A stretch of 8,899 nt of DNA from Deltaproteobacteria bacterium (GCA_031280335.1 JAITGZ010000172.1:1-8899), one strand, 5' to 3'; positions 1 to 6,185 are shown, numbered from the stretch's first letter. Program-made: numbers and translations. Notes: generated by a model from the letters alone, not told the origin.

Positions 1-907
1 CGGGGAGCAGGGCGAAGAGCAGGCCGAACAGAAAATCCGGCTTGAAGAGGCGCCAAGGCCGCCCGGACCACAGGCAGAAAAGCGCGGCGCTTAACAGGGG
101 GAGGTACAGGCCGAGCCAGCCTTTGGTCATTATGGCCAAGGCCGTGCAGGCGAAGGCCAGACCAAGGCGCAGCGGGGCGCGCCGGCGGATCAACCCCTGA
201 TAGAGCAAGGTCTGGCTCAGGATGACCAGAGCGGCAAAGAGCAGATCCGGGTTGGCATAATGAAAAAAGGAACCAAAGGCGCTTAAAAGGACGCAGCCGG
301 CGGCAAAACTCCCCCGCCGGTCCAGGCGGGCCGCTCCGGAGGCCAGGGCGAAAACGGCCCAGAGCATGAGCAGGCCGGACAAAGCTGTGCCTGTGAAAAG
401 CAGGGGGGCTATATCCTCGCCGACATACAGACCGACCAAAGCCAGGCCTTTGTGCAGGGCGGCCATTAGCCAGAAGTAAAGCGGGGGTATTTGTTGGTAA
501 GGCTCACCGTTAAGGTAAAGCTCAAACCATTCTCCTCGCAGCAGACCGCGCAGAATATCCGCTTGGCGGAGTTCATCCGGGAACCAAAGGGCGCGCGTTC
601 CGGGCAGACCTGGCAACACCTGGGCCAGAAGGATCAGGCTTAGGATCAACAGGCCGCCCAGGGCCAGCAGGTCATAAAGGCGTGAGAGAAAAGTAGGTTC
701 AGCCAGAGGGGGTGAAGCCAGGCGCGTTTTGCCGGACGCATGTACCGGGGCGGTATTTTCGGTCTCGCGGATACGCGCGGCGGAGTCGTGCGCCGCTGCA
801 GACGGATTCGCCCCGTGAGGTTCTTCCGGCGCGGACGCGTATTCAGCCGGGCTGTTTACCATCTGGAAAGGTTCAGCCGTCAAGTCGGATTCATTGCGTT
901 CAGCCAT
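1..907 (-). CDS. ArnT/PMT-type membrane glycosyltransferase (GT83-like), 3' end cut off
   Basis: Reading the minus strand from the ATG at 907-905 gives 302 uninterrupted codons that run off the window edge, so the C-terminal part is missing. Family members transfer a sugar from a polyprenyl-phosphate carrier onto lipid A or another acceptor on the periplasmic side of the inner membrane. Visible: a polar Ala/Glu/Ser/Pro-rich N-terminal tail (residues 1-75, presumably cytosolic); a first membrane helix (about 78-101); then a first periplasmic loop with the acidic pair D111-E112 (FPDELRQADILRG) and LNGEPY at 132-137, where ArnT has its catalytic Asp and LNG motif. NPDLLFAALVI (219-229) and MTKGWLGLYLP (260-270) are also typical of the family, and the rest is strongly hydrophobic. 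Odd: the family's K-P-P/K-P-V motif reads QIPPLYFW here, so the lysine is missing. It is divergent from the MATE gene. The sugar and acceptor cannot be told from the sequence. Confidence 0.85.
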   Translation of the reverse strand, partial: MAERNESDLTAEPFQMVNSPAEYASAPEEPHGANPSAAAHDSAARIRETENTAPVHASGKTRLASPPLAEPTFLSRLYDLLALGGLLILSLILLAQVLPGLPGTRALWFPDELRQADILRGLLRGEWFELYLNGEPYQQIPPLYFWLMAALHKGLALVGLYVGEDIAPLLFTGTALSGLLMLWAVFALASGAARLDRRGSFAAGCVLLSAFGSFFHYANPDLLFAALVILSQTLLYQGLIRRRAPLRLGLAFACTALAIMTKGWLGLYLPLLSAALFCLWSGRPWRLFKPDFLFGLLFALLP

Positions 908-908
908 G

Positions 909-923
909 CCTCCTGCACCTCCT
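909..923 (-). promoter_or_regulatory. Two tandem Shine-Dalgarno sequences before the glycosyltransferase start
   Basis: On the minus strand AGGAGG occurs twice just before the ATG at 907. The outer copy (923-918, reading AGGAGGTG) lies 10 nt from the start and is the likely working site. The inner copy (914-909) sits one base from the ATG, too close to act in the usual way. The outer site supports the chosen start of a gene whose 3' end is outside the window. Confidence 0.6.
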
Positions 924-1028
924 GCCTGCCTGATTGATTTCAATGCTGGCCTAAAAAATCTGAATGGGTTAATATTTGCCTTGCGGTTATTTTTATACCG
1001 TCATGACTTTTAAAGCGCAAGGATGTTT

Positions 1029-2441
1029 ATGAGTTGTATAGGTTCATTGCGTGGCCGCTGGGCCGCGCCGTTGGGCTACCGCGAGGTGCTGCGCATAGGT
1101 CTCCCCTTGTTGGCCGGCATGATTTCCACCACCATAATGCAGTTTACGGACCGGCTTTTTTTGAGTCATTATTCCCTTGAGGCCATCGCGGCCTCCGCCC
1201 CGGCGGTCATGGCTTCTTTGACCCTGCAGATGACCTTTCACGGAATTTGCAGCTATTCTTCGGTGCTGGCGGCGCAGTACATCGGGGCCAGGGCCTTGAA
1301 CCGGGTGGGACCGGCCGTATGGCAGGGGGTATGGTGCGCCCTGTTTTGTTCTCTGCTGCTGCTGGGGGCCTGTTTTATGGCCGAACCCCTTTTTGATTTT
1401 GTGGGGCACGAGGAAGATGTGCGCATATTGGAAGTGCGTTATTTCATTACCCTTACCAGCGGGGCCTCCCTGGCCTTGCTGGGCGCGGCGCTTTCTTCCT
1501 ATTTTTTCGGACGCGGCCTGACCAAGCCGGTAATGTGGGCCAACATGGCCGCGGCTTTGGTGAACATTGCGCTGGATTACATGCTCATATTCGGCGAATT
1601 CGGCGCGCCGGAACTGGGCATACTGGGCGCGGGCCTGGCCACGGCGGCGGGCTGGCTGACCACCCTGATTATCCTGGCGGTTTTAATTTTCAGACGCGAA
1701 AACGATGCCGTTTACCATGTACTGCGCGGCTGGCGTCCTGAGCGTGATCTTTTTCTTCGTCTGGTGCGTTTCGGGCTGCCGGGAGGAATGCAATTTTTTG
1801 TGGAGTTCACAGGCATGACCTGGTTCATGTTTGAACTGGGCAGTCTGGGCAAGATACCCATGGCGGCCAGCAATATTGTTTTTGCCATCAATAATTTTAC
1901 CTTCATGCCCATGCTCGGCCTGAGCATGGCCGCCGCTACCATGGTGGGGCAGGCCATGGGCCGGCAGTGTCCCCTGGAGGCGGAAACCGCCGCCCTGCAT
2001 GCCCTGCACCTGGCCTTTTTTTATATGTTCTGTACAGCGGCCTTGATTGTTTTTTTTGCCGGGGACCTGATGGATGTTTTCAGGAGGGCATCAAGCCAGG
2101 CTGCGGAAGGGGACTTTGATAAAGTGCGCGCCACAGGCATCGTGCTGCTTTATTATGTGGCTTTGTATTCCCTGGTGGACGCCGCCAACCTGATTTTTTT
2201 CGGCGCGCTGCGCGGGGCGGGTGATACGGTGATGATGATGAAAATCATCGTGGTCTGCGTGTTTTTGTTTCTGTTTGTCCCCTTCTCCATTTTACACATG
2301 GGGGGATGGATATCCCTGCACCGGCTCTGGCTTGTCTTTACGGCCTATGTTTTTATTCTGGCCGCGTGTGTAACGTTGCGCTTTCGCAGTCGTAAATGGC
2401 ATAAAATAAAAGTTATAGAGGCAGTGAGAGTAGTGAATTAA
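1029..2441 (+). CDS. MATE-family multidrug/Na+(H+) efflux pump
   Basis: An inner-membrane antiporter that exports cationic drugs or metabolites using a sodium or proton gradient. The protein is about 470 aa, the normal MATE size, with roughly twelve hydrophobic segments in two related halves. Counting from the upstream ATG at 1023, the N-lobe begins with GLPLLAGMISTTIMQFTDRLF (residues 26-46, including D43, an acidic residue at the usual place in helix 1). The family hallmark NIALDYMLIFG followed by LGAGLATAAG lies at 181-210. The C-lobe restarts with GLPGGMQFFVEF at 251 and continues through MLGLSMAAATMVGQAMG. I chose the ATG at 1029 because AAGG at 1019-1022 is then six bases upstream; the in-frame ATG at 1023 touches that AAGG. 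It is divergent from the glycosyltransferase and convergent with the pseudouridine synthase, so probably a single-gene unit. The MATE subfamily (NorM or DinF-like) and substrates are not resolved. Confidence 0.92.
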   Translation: MSCIGSLRGRWAAPLGYREVLRIGLPLLAGMISTTIMQFTDRLFLSHYSLEAIAASAPAVMASLTLQMTFHGICSYSSVLAAQYIGARALNRVGPAVWQGVWCALFCSLLLLGACFMAEPLFDFVGHEEDVRILEVRYFITLTSGASLALLGAALSSYFFGRGLTKPVMWANMAAALVNIALDYMLIFGEFGAPELGILGAGLATAAGWLTTLIILAVLIFRRENDAVYHVLRGWRPERDLFLRLVRFGLPGGMQFFVEFTGMTWFMFELGSLGKIPMAASNIVFAINNFTFMPMLGLSMAAATMVGQAMGRQCPLEAETAALHALHLAFFYMFCTAALIVFFAGDLMDVFRRASSQAAEGDFDKVRATGIVLLYYVALYSLVDAANLIFFGALRGAGDTVMMMKIIVVCVFLFLFVPFSILHMGGWISLHRLWLVFTAYVFILAACVTLRFRSRKWHKIKVIEAVRVVN

Positions 2442-2453
2442 CTTTGAGATTAT
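2441..2453 (+). repeat. Copy 1 of ACTTTGAGATTAT motif
   Basis: Begins on the last base of the MATE stop codon. The same 13 bases recur exactly at 3598-3610, on the other side of the pseudouridine synthase gene, and a related ACTTTGAAATT lies in the inverted repeat at 8147-8165. One exact 13-mer pair is about what chance allows in a window this size, so the repeat status is tentative. Confidence 0.3.
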
Positions 2454-2519
2454 TATATTGGAGCTGCCGCCCCAAGCCCCGCCTGTGGAGCTGGTGGCCC
2501 CCCAGACTCCCCCCTTTCA

Positions 2520-2546
2520 TTTTGCATCCGCTTTGCGTATGCAAAA
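2520..2546. repeat. Inverted repeat between convergent genes (possible transcription end signal)
   Basis: TTTTGCAT (2520-2527) and ATGCAAAA (2539-2546) are perfect 8-bp arms, and CGC/GCG inside them (2529-2531, 2535-2537) extend the hairpin past one mismatch around a TTT loop. It lies between the MATE stop (2441) and the pseudouridine synthase stop (2551), where a two-way terminator would be expected. Neither strand has a clean run of U after the stem, so it is not a classical intrinsic terminator. Confidence 0.5.
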
Positions 2547-2550
2547 ATTG

Positions 2551-3501
2551 TTATGGGCAAGGCACTTTCCATATATCCCAGGGGGGCTCGACCTCCACGT
2601 TTATCCCCATGAAGCGGATTTGGTGGTGGTGCAGGTAGAGTCCGGCTGCGCCGCCGCATGGTGTTGCCTCCGCGCCGCCATAGAGAGAATCTCCCACAAG
2701 GGGGTAGCCTGCTGCGGCCAGATGCGCGCGTATCTGGTGCCTGGCCCCGCGCTTTATACACACCTGGAGCAGGCTGATTGGGCCGTGTTCCAGGCCGGGG
2801 ATGTCTCCTCCGGCAAAACTGCGCAGATTTGAGACCAGGGTATGCCGGGCGCGGTCAGCTTCTTTTATGGGCAAAGGCAGGGTCTTGCGCCGTTTGCGCG
2901 TATCCAGGGCCTGATCCAGAAGCATGTATTCCGGAGGCAGGCCATGCGCCAGGGCATAATAGTTTTTATCCACCTCCCCGGTTCGTTCCAGGCGGCGGAA
3001 ATCCAGCAGAGCTTGGGGAGAAAAAGCTCCCACAAGCAAGCCTGAGGTGGGCGCGTCCAGGCGGTTGCACAGCAGCGGGGGCGTGCGCCCGCAGGCGGCG
3101 GGGAGAGCTGCGCTCATCTCCTCCCAATGCGCGGCGATGCAGGATTCGGCGCTGGGGGAGTTGCTTGCGGCTATATGGGCGCTGGCCAGTCCGGCGGGCT
3201 TGAAAAAAGCGCAATAGGAGGTGTTGGCCCATAAAAGCAGCGGCTGCGGGACATATTGCGCCTCCATCGGACCGTCTTGAGATATGAAAAGTACGGTTTG
3301 TCCGGCTTTGAGACGCATGCCGGGGGAGGCCGTCCGCCCTTCCACACGGATATTCCCCTGGTTGCAGAGACGCCGTCTGGCGCGTAGGCCCAGGTGCGGA
3401 AAAAGCGCTGCCAGGGCTGCATCCAGACGCAGTCCTTGCTCTCTGGGGCCGGCGGTGAAGCGCTTTGTGGATGGAATGTCGATGGCGCTTTTTATTTCCA
3501 T
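2551..3501 (-). CDS. RluA/RluD-family RNA pseudouridine synthase
   Basis: Converts uridine to pseudouridine at specific sites in rRNA or tRNA in the cytoplasm. The 316-aa protein has the standard RluA/RluD layout. An S4-like RNA-binding domain spans about residues 24-72 (RLDAALAALFP, then ARRRLCNQGNIRVEGR). The catalytic domain carries NRLDAPTSGLLV (146-157), with D149 as the expected catalytic aspartate, and RGARHQIRAHLAAAGYPLVGD (251-271) as the usual C-terminal motif. Odd: the common HRLD reads NRLD here, and a Cys/Ala-rich stretch (about 112-143) lengthens the insert before the catalytic motif. The start at 3501 is the only reasonable ATG; AAGGA is about 12 bases upstream, slightly far. 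It stands alone, convergent with the MATE gene and divergent from glmU. Which uridine it modifies (RluA, RluC, RluD or TruC type) cannot be assigned. Confidence 0.9.
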   Translation of the reverse strand: MEIKSAIDIPSTKRFTAGPREQGLRLDAALAALFPHLGLRARRRLCNQGNIRVEGRTASPGMRLKAGQTVLFISQDGPMEAQYVPQPLLLWANTSYCAFFKPAGLASAHIAASNSPSAESCIAAHWEEMSAALPAACGRTPPLLCNRLDAPTSGLLVGAFSPQALLDFRRLERTGEVDKNYYALAHGLPPEYMLLDQALDTRKRRKTLPLPIKEADRARHTLVSNLRSFAGGDIPGLEHGPISLLQVCIKRGARHQIRAHLAAAGYPLVGDSLYGGAEATPCGGAAGLYLHHHQIRFMGINVEVEPPWDIWKVPCP

Positions 3502-3588
3502 GGTTGAAATATGTCCTTGCCTCTTTACATGTGGGGTTTTGCCGGGTAGATTTTCGCAGTAATTTTGCGGAAGTCAAAATATTCCTGG

Positions 3589-3610
3589 AGCATTTTGACT
3601 TTGAGATTAT
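3589..3610 (+). repeat. Copy 2 of the ACTTTGAGATTAT motif, in an extended context
   Basis: GAGCATTTTGACTTTGAGATTAT-like sequence; its last 13 bases are identical to 2441-2453. With one gap, the longer form also resembles the inverted repeat at 8147-8165 (GGA-C-AATTTCACTTTGAAATTG), so this may be a decayed copy of a dispersed intergenic element. Confidence 0.35.
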
Positions 3611-3746
3611 ATATGTCTCTTTACACCATTCGGGGGCACGGAATCCCTTAGCCGGTTTTTCAGCCGCGTAGTGATCTAAAAACATGAATGGGGTTGCAAA
3701 GGTGCCTTGTTGCTATGTCAAAGGGACGACAGAGATAAAGCGGCGC

Positions 3747-3764
3747 ATGGGCGAACATGCCCAT
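3747..3764 (+). repeat. Hairpin ATGGGC/GCCCAT in the glmU leader
   Basis: Perfect 6-bp arms (3747-3752, 3759-3764) around a GAACAT loop, followed by TTTTGCCCTTTT. It has the shape of a weak terminator or attenuator about 100 bases before the glmU start, but the interrupted T tract makes termination uncertain. Confidence 0.4.
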
Positions 3765-3783
3765 TTTGCCCTTTTGGCGGGGA

Positions 3784-3806
3784 GCTGGGGGAGGGTAGTC
3801 CCCAGC
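3784..3806 (+). repeat. Hairpin GCTGGGG/CCCCAGC in the glmU leader
   Basis: Perfect 7-bp GC-rich arms (3784-3790, 3800-3806) around a 9-base loop, ending 61 bases before the chosen glmU start. No T tract follows. It may be a leader RNA structure. Confidence 0.4.
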
Positions 3807-3867
3807 GGTGAACGGGCTGTACACGGTCAAAAGGATGAGGCTCATGCCTGAATCGGGTAAGGGGTTC

Positions 3868-5238
3868 ATGGAAGATTGCGGGGCGGTGGTACTGGCTGCG
3901 GGCAAGGGCGTACGTATGCGTTCCCCCCTGCCGAAGGTACTGCACGAGCTTTTGGGTGAACCCATGTTGGGGCTGGTGCTGGCCGCCTTGGTGCCGCTTT
4001 TTGGCCGGCGCGTCTGGAGCGTAATCGGGCACGGGGCGGATATGGTGCGCGCCTGTCTGGCCGATGCTCCAGGATATTTTGTGCTGCAAAAGGAGCAGCT
4101 CGGCACGGGACATGCTTTGCAGACGGTCTGGCCGGAGCTGGAAAAGGCTGAGCTGCGCCATGTGCTGGTGGTCAACGGTGATACGCCCCTGCTGGAGCCG
4201 GAGATGGTCAGAGATTTTATGGAACAGAGCCTGCTCCAGGAGGCGGATTTGGCTTTTCTCACCCTTACGCTGAAGGATCCTGGTTCTTTTGGCCGGGTGG
4301 TGCGCGTGAATGGACGGGTAAAGGCCATTATTGAAGCCAAGGATTATGACCCGGCGGAACACGGCCCGGAAAGCGGTGAAATAAACGCGGGTCTTTATTT
4401 TATGCGCTTGCGGGCAGTAGAACCTTTGTTGGGGCATTTGGGCGACAACAACAAAAGCCGGGAATACTATATCACAGATCTGGTTCACTTGGCGGCGGCG
4501 GCGGGTCTGCGGGTTCTGGGCCTGAACCGGGGTGAGGGACAGGGCCTTTTGGGGGTTAATGACCCCTGGGAACTGGCGGAGGCGGAAGAAAGGCTGCGTG
4601 CGCGCCTGGTGCTGGCCAAGCAGCGCGAGGGCGCGTTGATTCGCAACCCTGGGGCGGTACGCCTGGGCCCTTGGGCGGAGATTGCGCCCGGAGCGGAAAT
4701 AACCGGCCCCTGTGAAATTTATGGCCGCAGCAGGGTGGAAGCCGGGGCGGGGGTTGAATCCCACTGCTGGATTAAAAACTCCGTTGTGGCGGAGGGCGCA
4801 CGCGTGCGTTCCTTCTGTCATCTGGAAGGAGCGCGGGTGGGTCCGCGTTGCGTGGTGGGTCCTTTTGCCCGTCTGCGTCCCGGAGCGGTGCTGGAGGAAG
4901 AAGCCCATGCGGGCAATTTTGTGGAGATGAAAAAAGCCCGCCTGGGCAGAGGGGCCAAGGCCAATCATTTGACCTACCTGGGAGATGCCGAGGTGGGGGC
5001 TGGGGCTAACATAGGCGCTGGAACCATTACCTGTAATTATGACGGCGCGGCCAAGCACAAGACCAGCATTGGCGAGGGGGCGTTTATTGGTTCCAATACC
5101 GCCCTGGTAGCGCCCGTGTCGGTGGGAGACAGGGCGCTTGTGGGGGCCGGTTCGGTCATTACCGGCGATGTGCCGGAAGATGCCTTGGCTGTGGCGCGCG
5201 GCAGACAAAAGAATATGCCCAAGCGGTGTAAAAAATGA
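3868..5238 (+). CDS. glmU: Bifunctional GlmU: GlcN-1-P acetyltransferase / GlcNAc-1-P uridylyltransferase
   Basis: Makes UDP-GlcNAc, the precursor of peptidoglycan and lipid A, by acetylating glucosamine-1-P and then joining it to UMP. From the ATG at 3868 the product is 456 aa, the length of E. coli GlmU. The N-terminal nucleotidyltransferase domain has LAAGKGVRM (9-17), K23 in LPKVLH, EQLGTGHALQ (76-85), the metal-binding D105 in VNGDTPLL and N231 in GVNDPWELAEAEE. From about residue 250 a left-handed beta-helix of hexapeptide repeats follows, with H367 in NHLTYLGDAEVGAG (the counterpart of the E. coli catalytic His) and GAGTITCNYDGA. The signature GxGTxM has Val for Thr. The start is supported by TAAGGGGT at 3858-3865 and by similarity beginning at once; upstream in-frame starts (3808 GTG, 3835, 3844) would add a 9-20 residue tail. 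No terminator is seen before the zapB-like gene 88 bases downstream. Confidence 0.97.
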   Translation: MEDCGAVVLAAGKGVRMRSPLPKVLHELLGEPMLGLVLAALVPLFGRRVWSVIGHGADMVRACLADAPGYFVLQKEQLGTGHALQTVWPELEKAELRHVLVVNGDTPLLEPEMVRDFMEQSLLQEADLAFLTLTLKDPGSFGRVVRVNGRVKAIIEAKDYDPAEHGPESGEINAGLYFMRLRAVEPLLGHLGDNNKSREYYITDLVHLAAAAGLRVLGLNRGEGQGLLGVNDPWELAEAEERLRARLVLAKQREGALIRNPGAVRLGPWAEIAPGAEITGPCEIYGRSRVEAGAGVESHCWIKNSVVAEGARVRSFCHLEGARVGPRCVVGPFARLRPGAVLEEEAHAGNFVEMKKARLGRGAKANHLTYLGDAEVGAGANIGAGTITCNYDGAAKHKTSIGEGAFIGSNTALVAPVSVGDRALVGAGSVITGDVPEDALAVARGRQKNMPKRCKK

Positions 5239-5326
5239 TCTTTTCAGGACTGTCTTAAAAAAATAATTATGGCGGGTGGAGGGAATCAACCGCTTGCCTT
5301 AGTTTGACTTTTGGGGTAATGTATCT

Positions 5327-5572
5327 ATGGAAGTACTTGATGCCCTTGAACGGAAAGTTGCTGAACTGCTTAGAGAAATGGCGGCACTTCGGGCGCGTAA
5401 TCTGGAGTTGGAAGGTTTGAGCGGGGCGCGGGCGGCAGAAGAAGGTGCCGCCGCTAGACGTGTTGCTGAACTGACCAGGACACTTGAGGAAGAGAAGCGG
5501 CTTAGAGAAGCGGCTTTGGAACGTATTGACGCTTTGGCGCATCGCCTTGAGGAAGGCGAAATTGCTGGATAG
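5327..5572 (+). CDS. zapB: ZapB-like coiled-coil cell division protein
   Basis: An 81-aa acidic protein predicted to be almost wholly coiled coil, rich in Glu, Ala, Leu and Arg with no membrane segment. In E. coli, ZapB (also 81 aa) bridges ZapA at the Z-ring to MatP and the chromosome terminus. The N-terminus MEVLDALERKVAELLREM resembles E. coli ZapB (LEVFEKLEAKV). Its gene lies two bases upstream of zapA, which strengthens the call. A GGGG at 5313-5316 lies 10 bases before the ATG. Coiled coils resemble one another easily, so similarity alone is weak; the call rests on length, N-terminus and neighbour together. Confidence 0.75.
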   Translation: MEVLDALERKVAELLREMAALRARNLELEGLSGARAAEEGAAARRVAELTRTLEEEKRLREAALERIDALAHRLEEGEIAG

Positions 5573-5574
5573 AC

Positions 5575-5841
5575 ATGCAAACTTATTCTTTGGACGTGCT
5601 GGGGCTGGATATTTCCTTCAAAGCCGATGCTGATCCGGAGAGGCTTGAGCAAGCTAGGCTGATGCTGGAAACAAGGTTTGCCGTTCTTAAACAGCATGGA
5701 AGGCATCTTACCAAAGACAGACTCCTGACTTTTTTGGCTTTGGCCCTGGCCGATGATTTGATAGAAGCGCAGGGCGATCTGGATAAAACAGAAAAAAAAG
5801 TCCGGAGGATTATGGCGCAAATAGATAACAACGTGATGTAG
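5575..5841 (+). CDS. zapA: Cell division protein ZapA
   Basis: An 88-aa cytoplasmic protein that bundles FtsZ filaments and stabilises the Z-ring. The N-terminal beta-rich part (QTYSLDVLGLDISFKADADPE, 2-22) matches the ZapA pattern of a short strand, G, strand, then an acidic turn. A long helix follows (about 23-85), with conserved LTFLALALADDLIEA around 51-65 and a coiled-coil C-terminus (LDKTEKKVRRIMAQID). Only two bases separate it from the zapB-like stop, and no good Shine-Dalgarno lies at normal distance, so translation is probably coupled. The 6S RNA begins 20 bases after its stop, the arrangement known from many proteobacteria. Confidence 0.88.
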   Translation: MQTYSLDVLGLDISFKADADPERLEQARLMLETRFAVLKQHGRHLTKDRLLTFLALALADDLIEAQGDLDKTEKKVRRIMAQIDNNVM

Positions 5842-5845
5842 GTCA

Positions 5846-5854
5846 TGTTACAAT
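5846..5854 (+). promoter_or_regulatory. Extended -10 promoter of the 6S RNA
   Basis: TG at 5846-5847, one base, then TACAAT (5849-5854), which matches TATAAT at five of six positions. This predicts initiation at about A5861, exactly where the closing stem of the 6S RNA begins. The -35 region (TAACAA at 17-bp spacing) is poor, as expected for an extended -10 promoter. The elements straddle and follow the end of zapA (stop at 5841). Confidence 0.7.
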
Positions 5855-5860
5855 TGCTTT

Positions 5861-6033
5861 ACCCCTGGAGTGTTTGTGTTTACGGCTCGCTGCGGCCTCA
5901 CAAGCACAATAATTGGAGATGAAGTCGATTACTGGTGTGTATGCCTCAAGTCAGGCGAACCTGAAGGTAATGCGGATTCTCCGCCGTGGGATGCAGGTCC
6001 TGCGGAGAGACCATGGAACACGGCACTCCGGGG
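5861..6033 (+). ncRNA. ssrS: 6S RNA (regulator of sigma70 RNA polymerase)
   Basis: 6S RNA folds like an open promoter, binds the sigma70 holoenzyme and dampens transcription as growth slows. Here CCCC-U-GGAGUG (5862-5872) pairs with CACUCC-GGGG (6024-6033), an 10-bp closing stem with one bulged U. The 5' part, UGGAGUGUUUGUG, parallels E. coli UGAGAUGUUCGCAAG, and the 3' end, CGGCACUCCGGGG, parallels CGGCAUCUCGGAG. The segment CCUCAAGUCAGGCGAACCUG (5944-5963) then GAAGGUAAUG resembles the E. coli CCUUGAACC...GGUUCAAGGGUUACAG region. The length of about 173 nt is near the usual 180-190, and the position right after zapA is the classic ssrS locus. Alternative pairings exist (GUGUUUGUG 5870-5878 with CACAAGCAC), as fits an RNA that refolds on pRNA synthesis. 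A short open frame over it (5986-6180) is not a gene. Exact ends are inferred. Confidence 0.87.
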
Positions 6034-6074
6034 CTGAAAGCAAGTTCTAAAGTTACCGGCGCTCTGTTTTTAAG

Positions 6075-6119
6075 ATGCCTTTCTTATCCGTGTACAGCGG
6101 AGAAGGAAGGCATTTTTTT
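6075..6119 (+). terminator. Intrinsic terminator after zapA/6S RNA
   Basis: AUGCCUUUCUU (6075-6085) pairs with the arm ending at 6113, giving 11 bp with one G-U, and TCCG/CGGA inside lengthens the hairpin. Seven T follow from 6113. It ends the 6S transcript precursor and probably the glmU-zapB-zapA unit before rny. Confidence 0.85.
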
Positions 6120-6171
6120 ATGGTTTGAACGCCGCCGCGAGGGCGTGTCTGTGGCAAGTGTGATATATTTT

Positions 6172-6185
6172 AAAAATTAATTTTT
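6172..6185. repeat. AT-only 14-bp palindrome upstream of rny
   Basis: AAAAATTAATTTTT is a perfect palindrome, 71 bases before the rny start and after the 6S terminator, so it lies in the likely rny promoter region. Its first 12 bases recur at 8188-8199, upstream of the Ros/MucR-type regulator. AT-rich sequence of this kind is what Ros/MucR proteins tend to bind, but this link is inferred. Confidence 0.35.

Larger units (their letters stand above)
3502..3867. other. Divergent intergenic region, pseudouridine synthase / glmU
   Basis: This 366-bp stretch separates divergent genes and holds no convincing coding frame. From left to right it holds: the promoter side of the pseudouridine synthase, where the minus strand has TTGACT (3578-3573) but no clear -10; the degenerate repeat at 3589-3610; a hairpin at 3747-3764; and a second hairpin at 3784-3806. 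The region near glmU could be a transcribed leader. In-frame upstream start codons for glmU exist at 3808 (GTG), 3835 and 3844 (ATG). Confidence 0.55.

Noticed and set aside
712..937. Two short plus-strand open frames
   Set aside because: They are antisense shadows of the glycosyltransferase, which reads without a stop through this interval on the minus strand and has clear family motifs.
3718..5289. A 523-codon minus-strand frame across glmU
   Set aside because: GlmU on the plus strand has every catalytic motif; the antisense product is His/Arg/Pro-rich and unlike any family, typical of a shadow frame in GC-rich DNA.
6001..6020. GGAGAGACC inside the 6S region, considered as a glycine riboswitch fragment
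   Set aside because: The rest of the glycine aptamer is absent, and the segment fits within the 6S fold and position.
5986..6180. A 64-codon open frame downstream of zapA
   Set aside because: It overlaps the 3' part of the 6S RNA and its terminator, has no ribosome binding site of note and gives a low-complexity, unrecognisable product.
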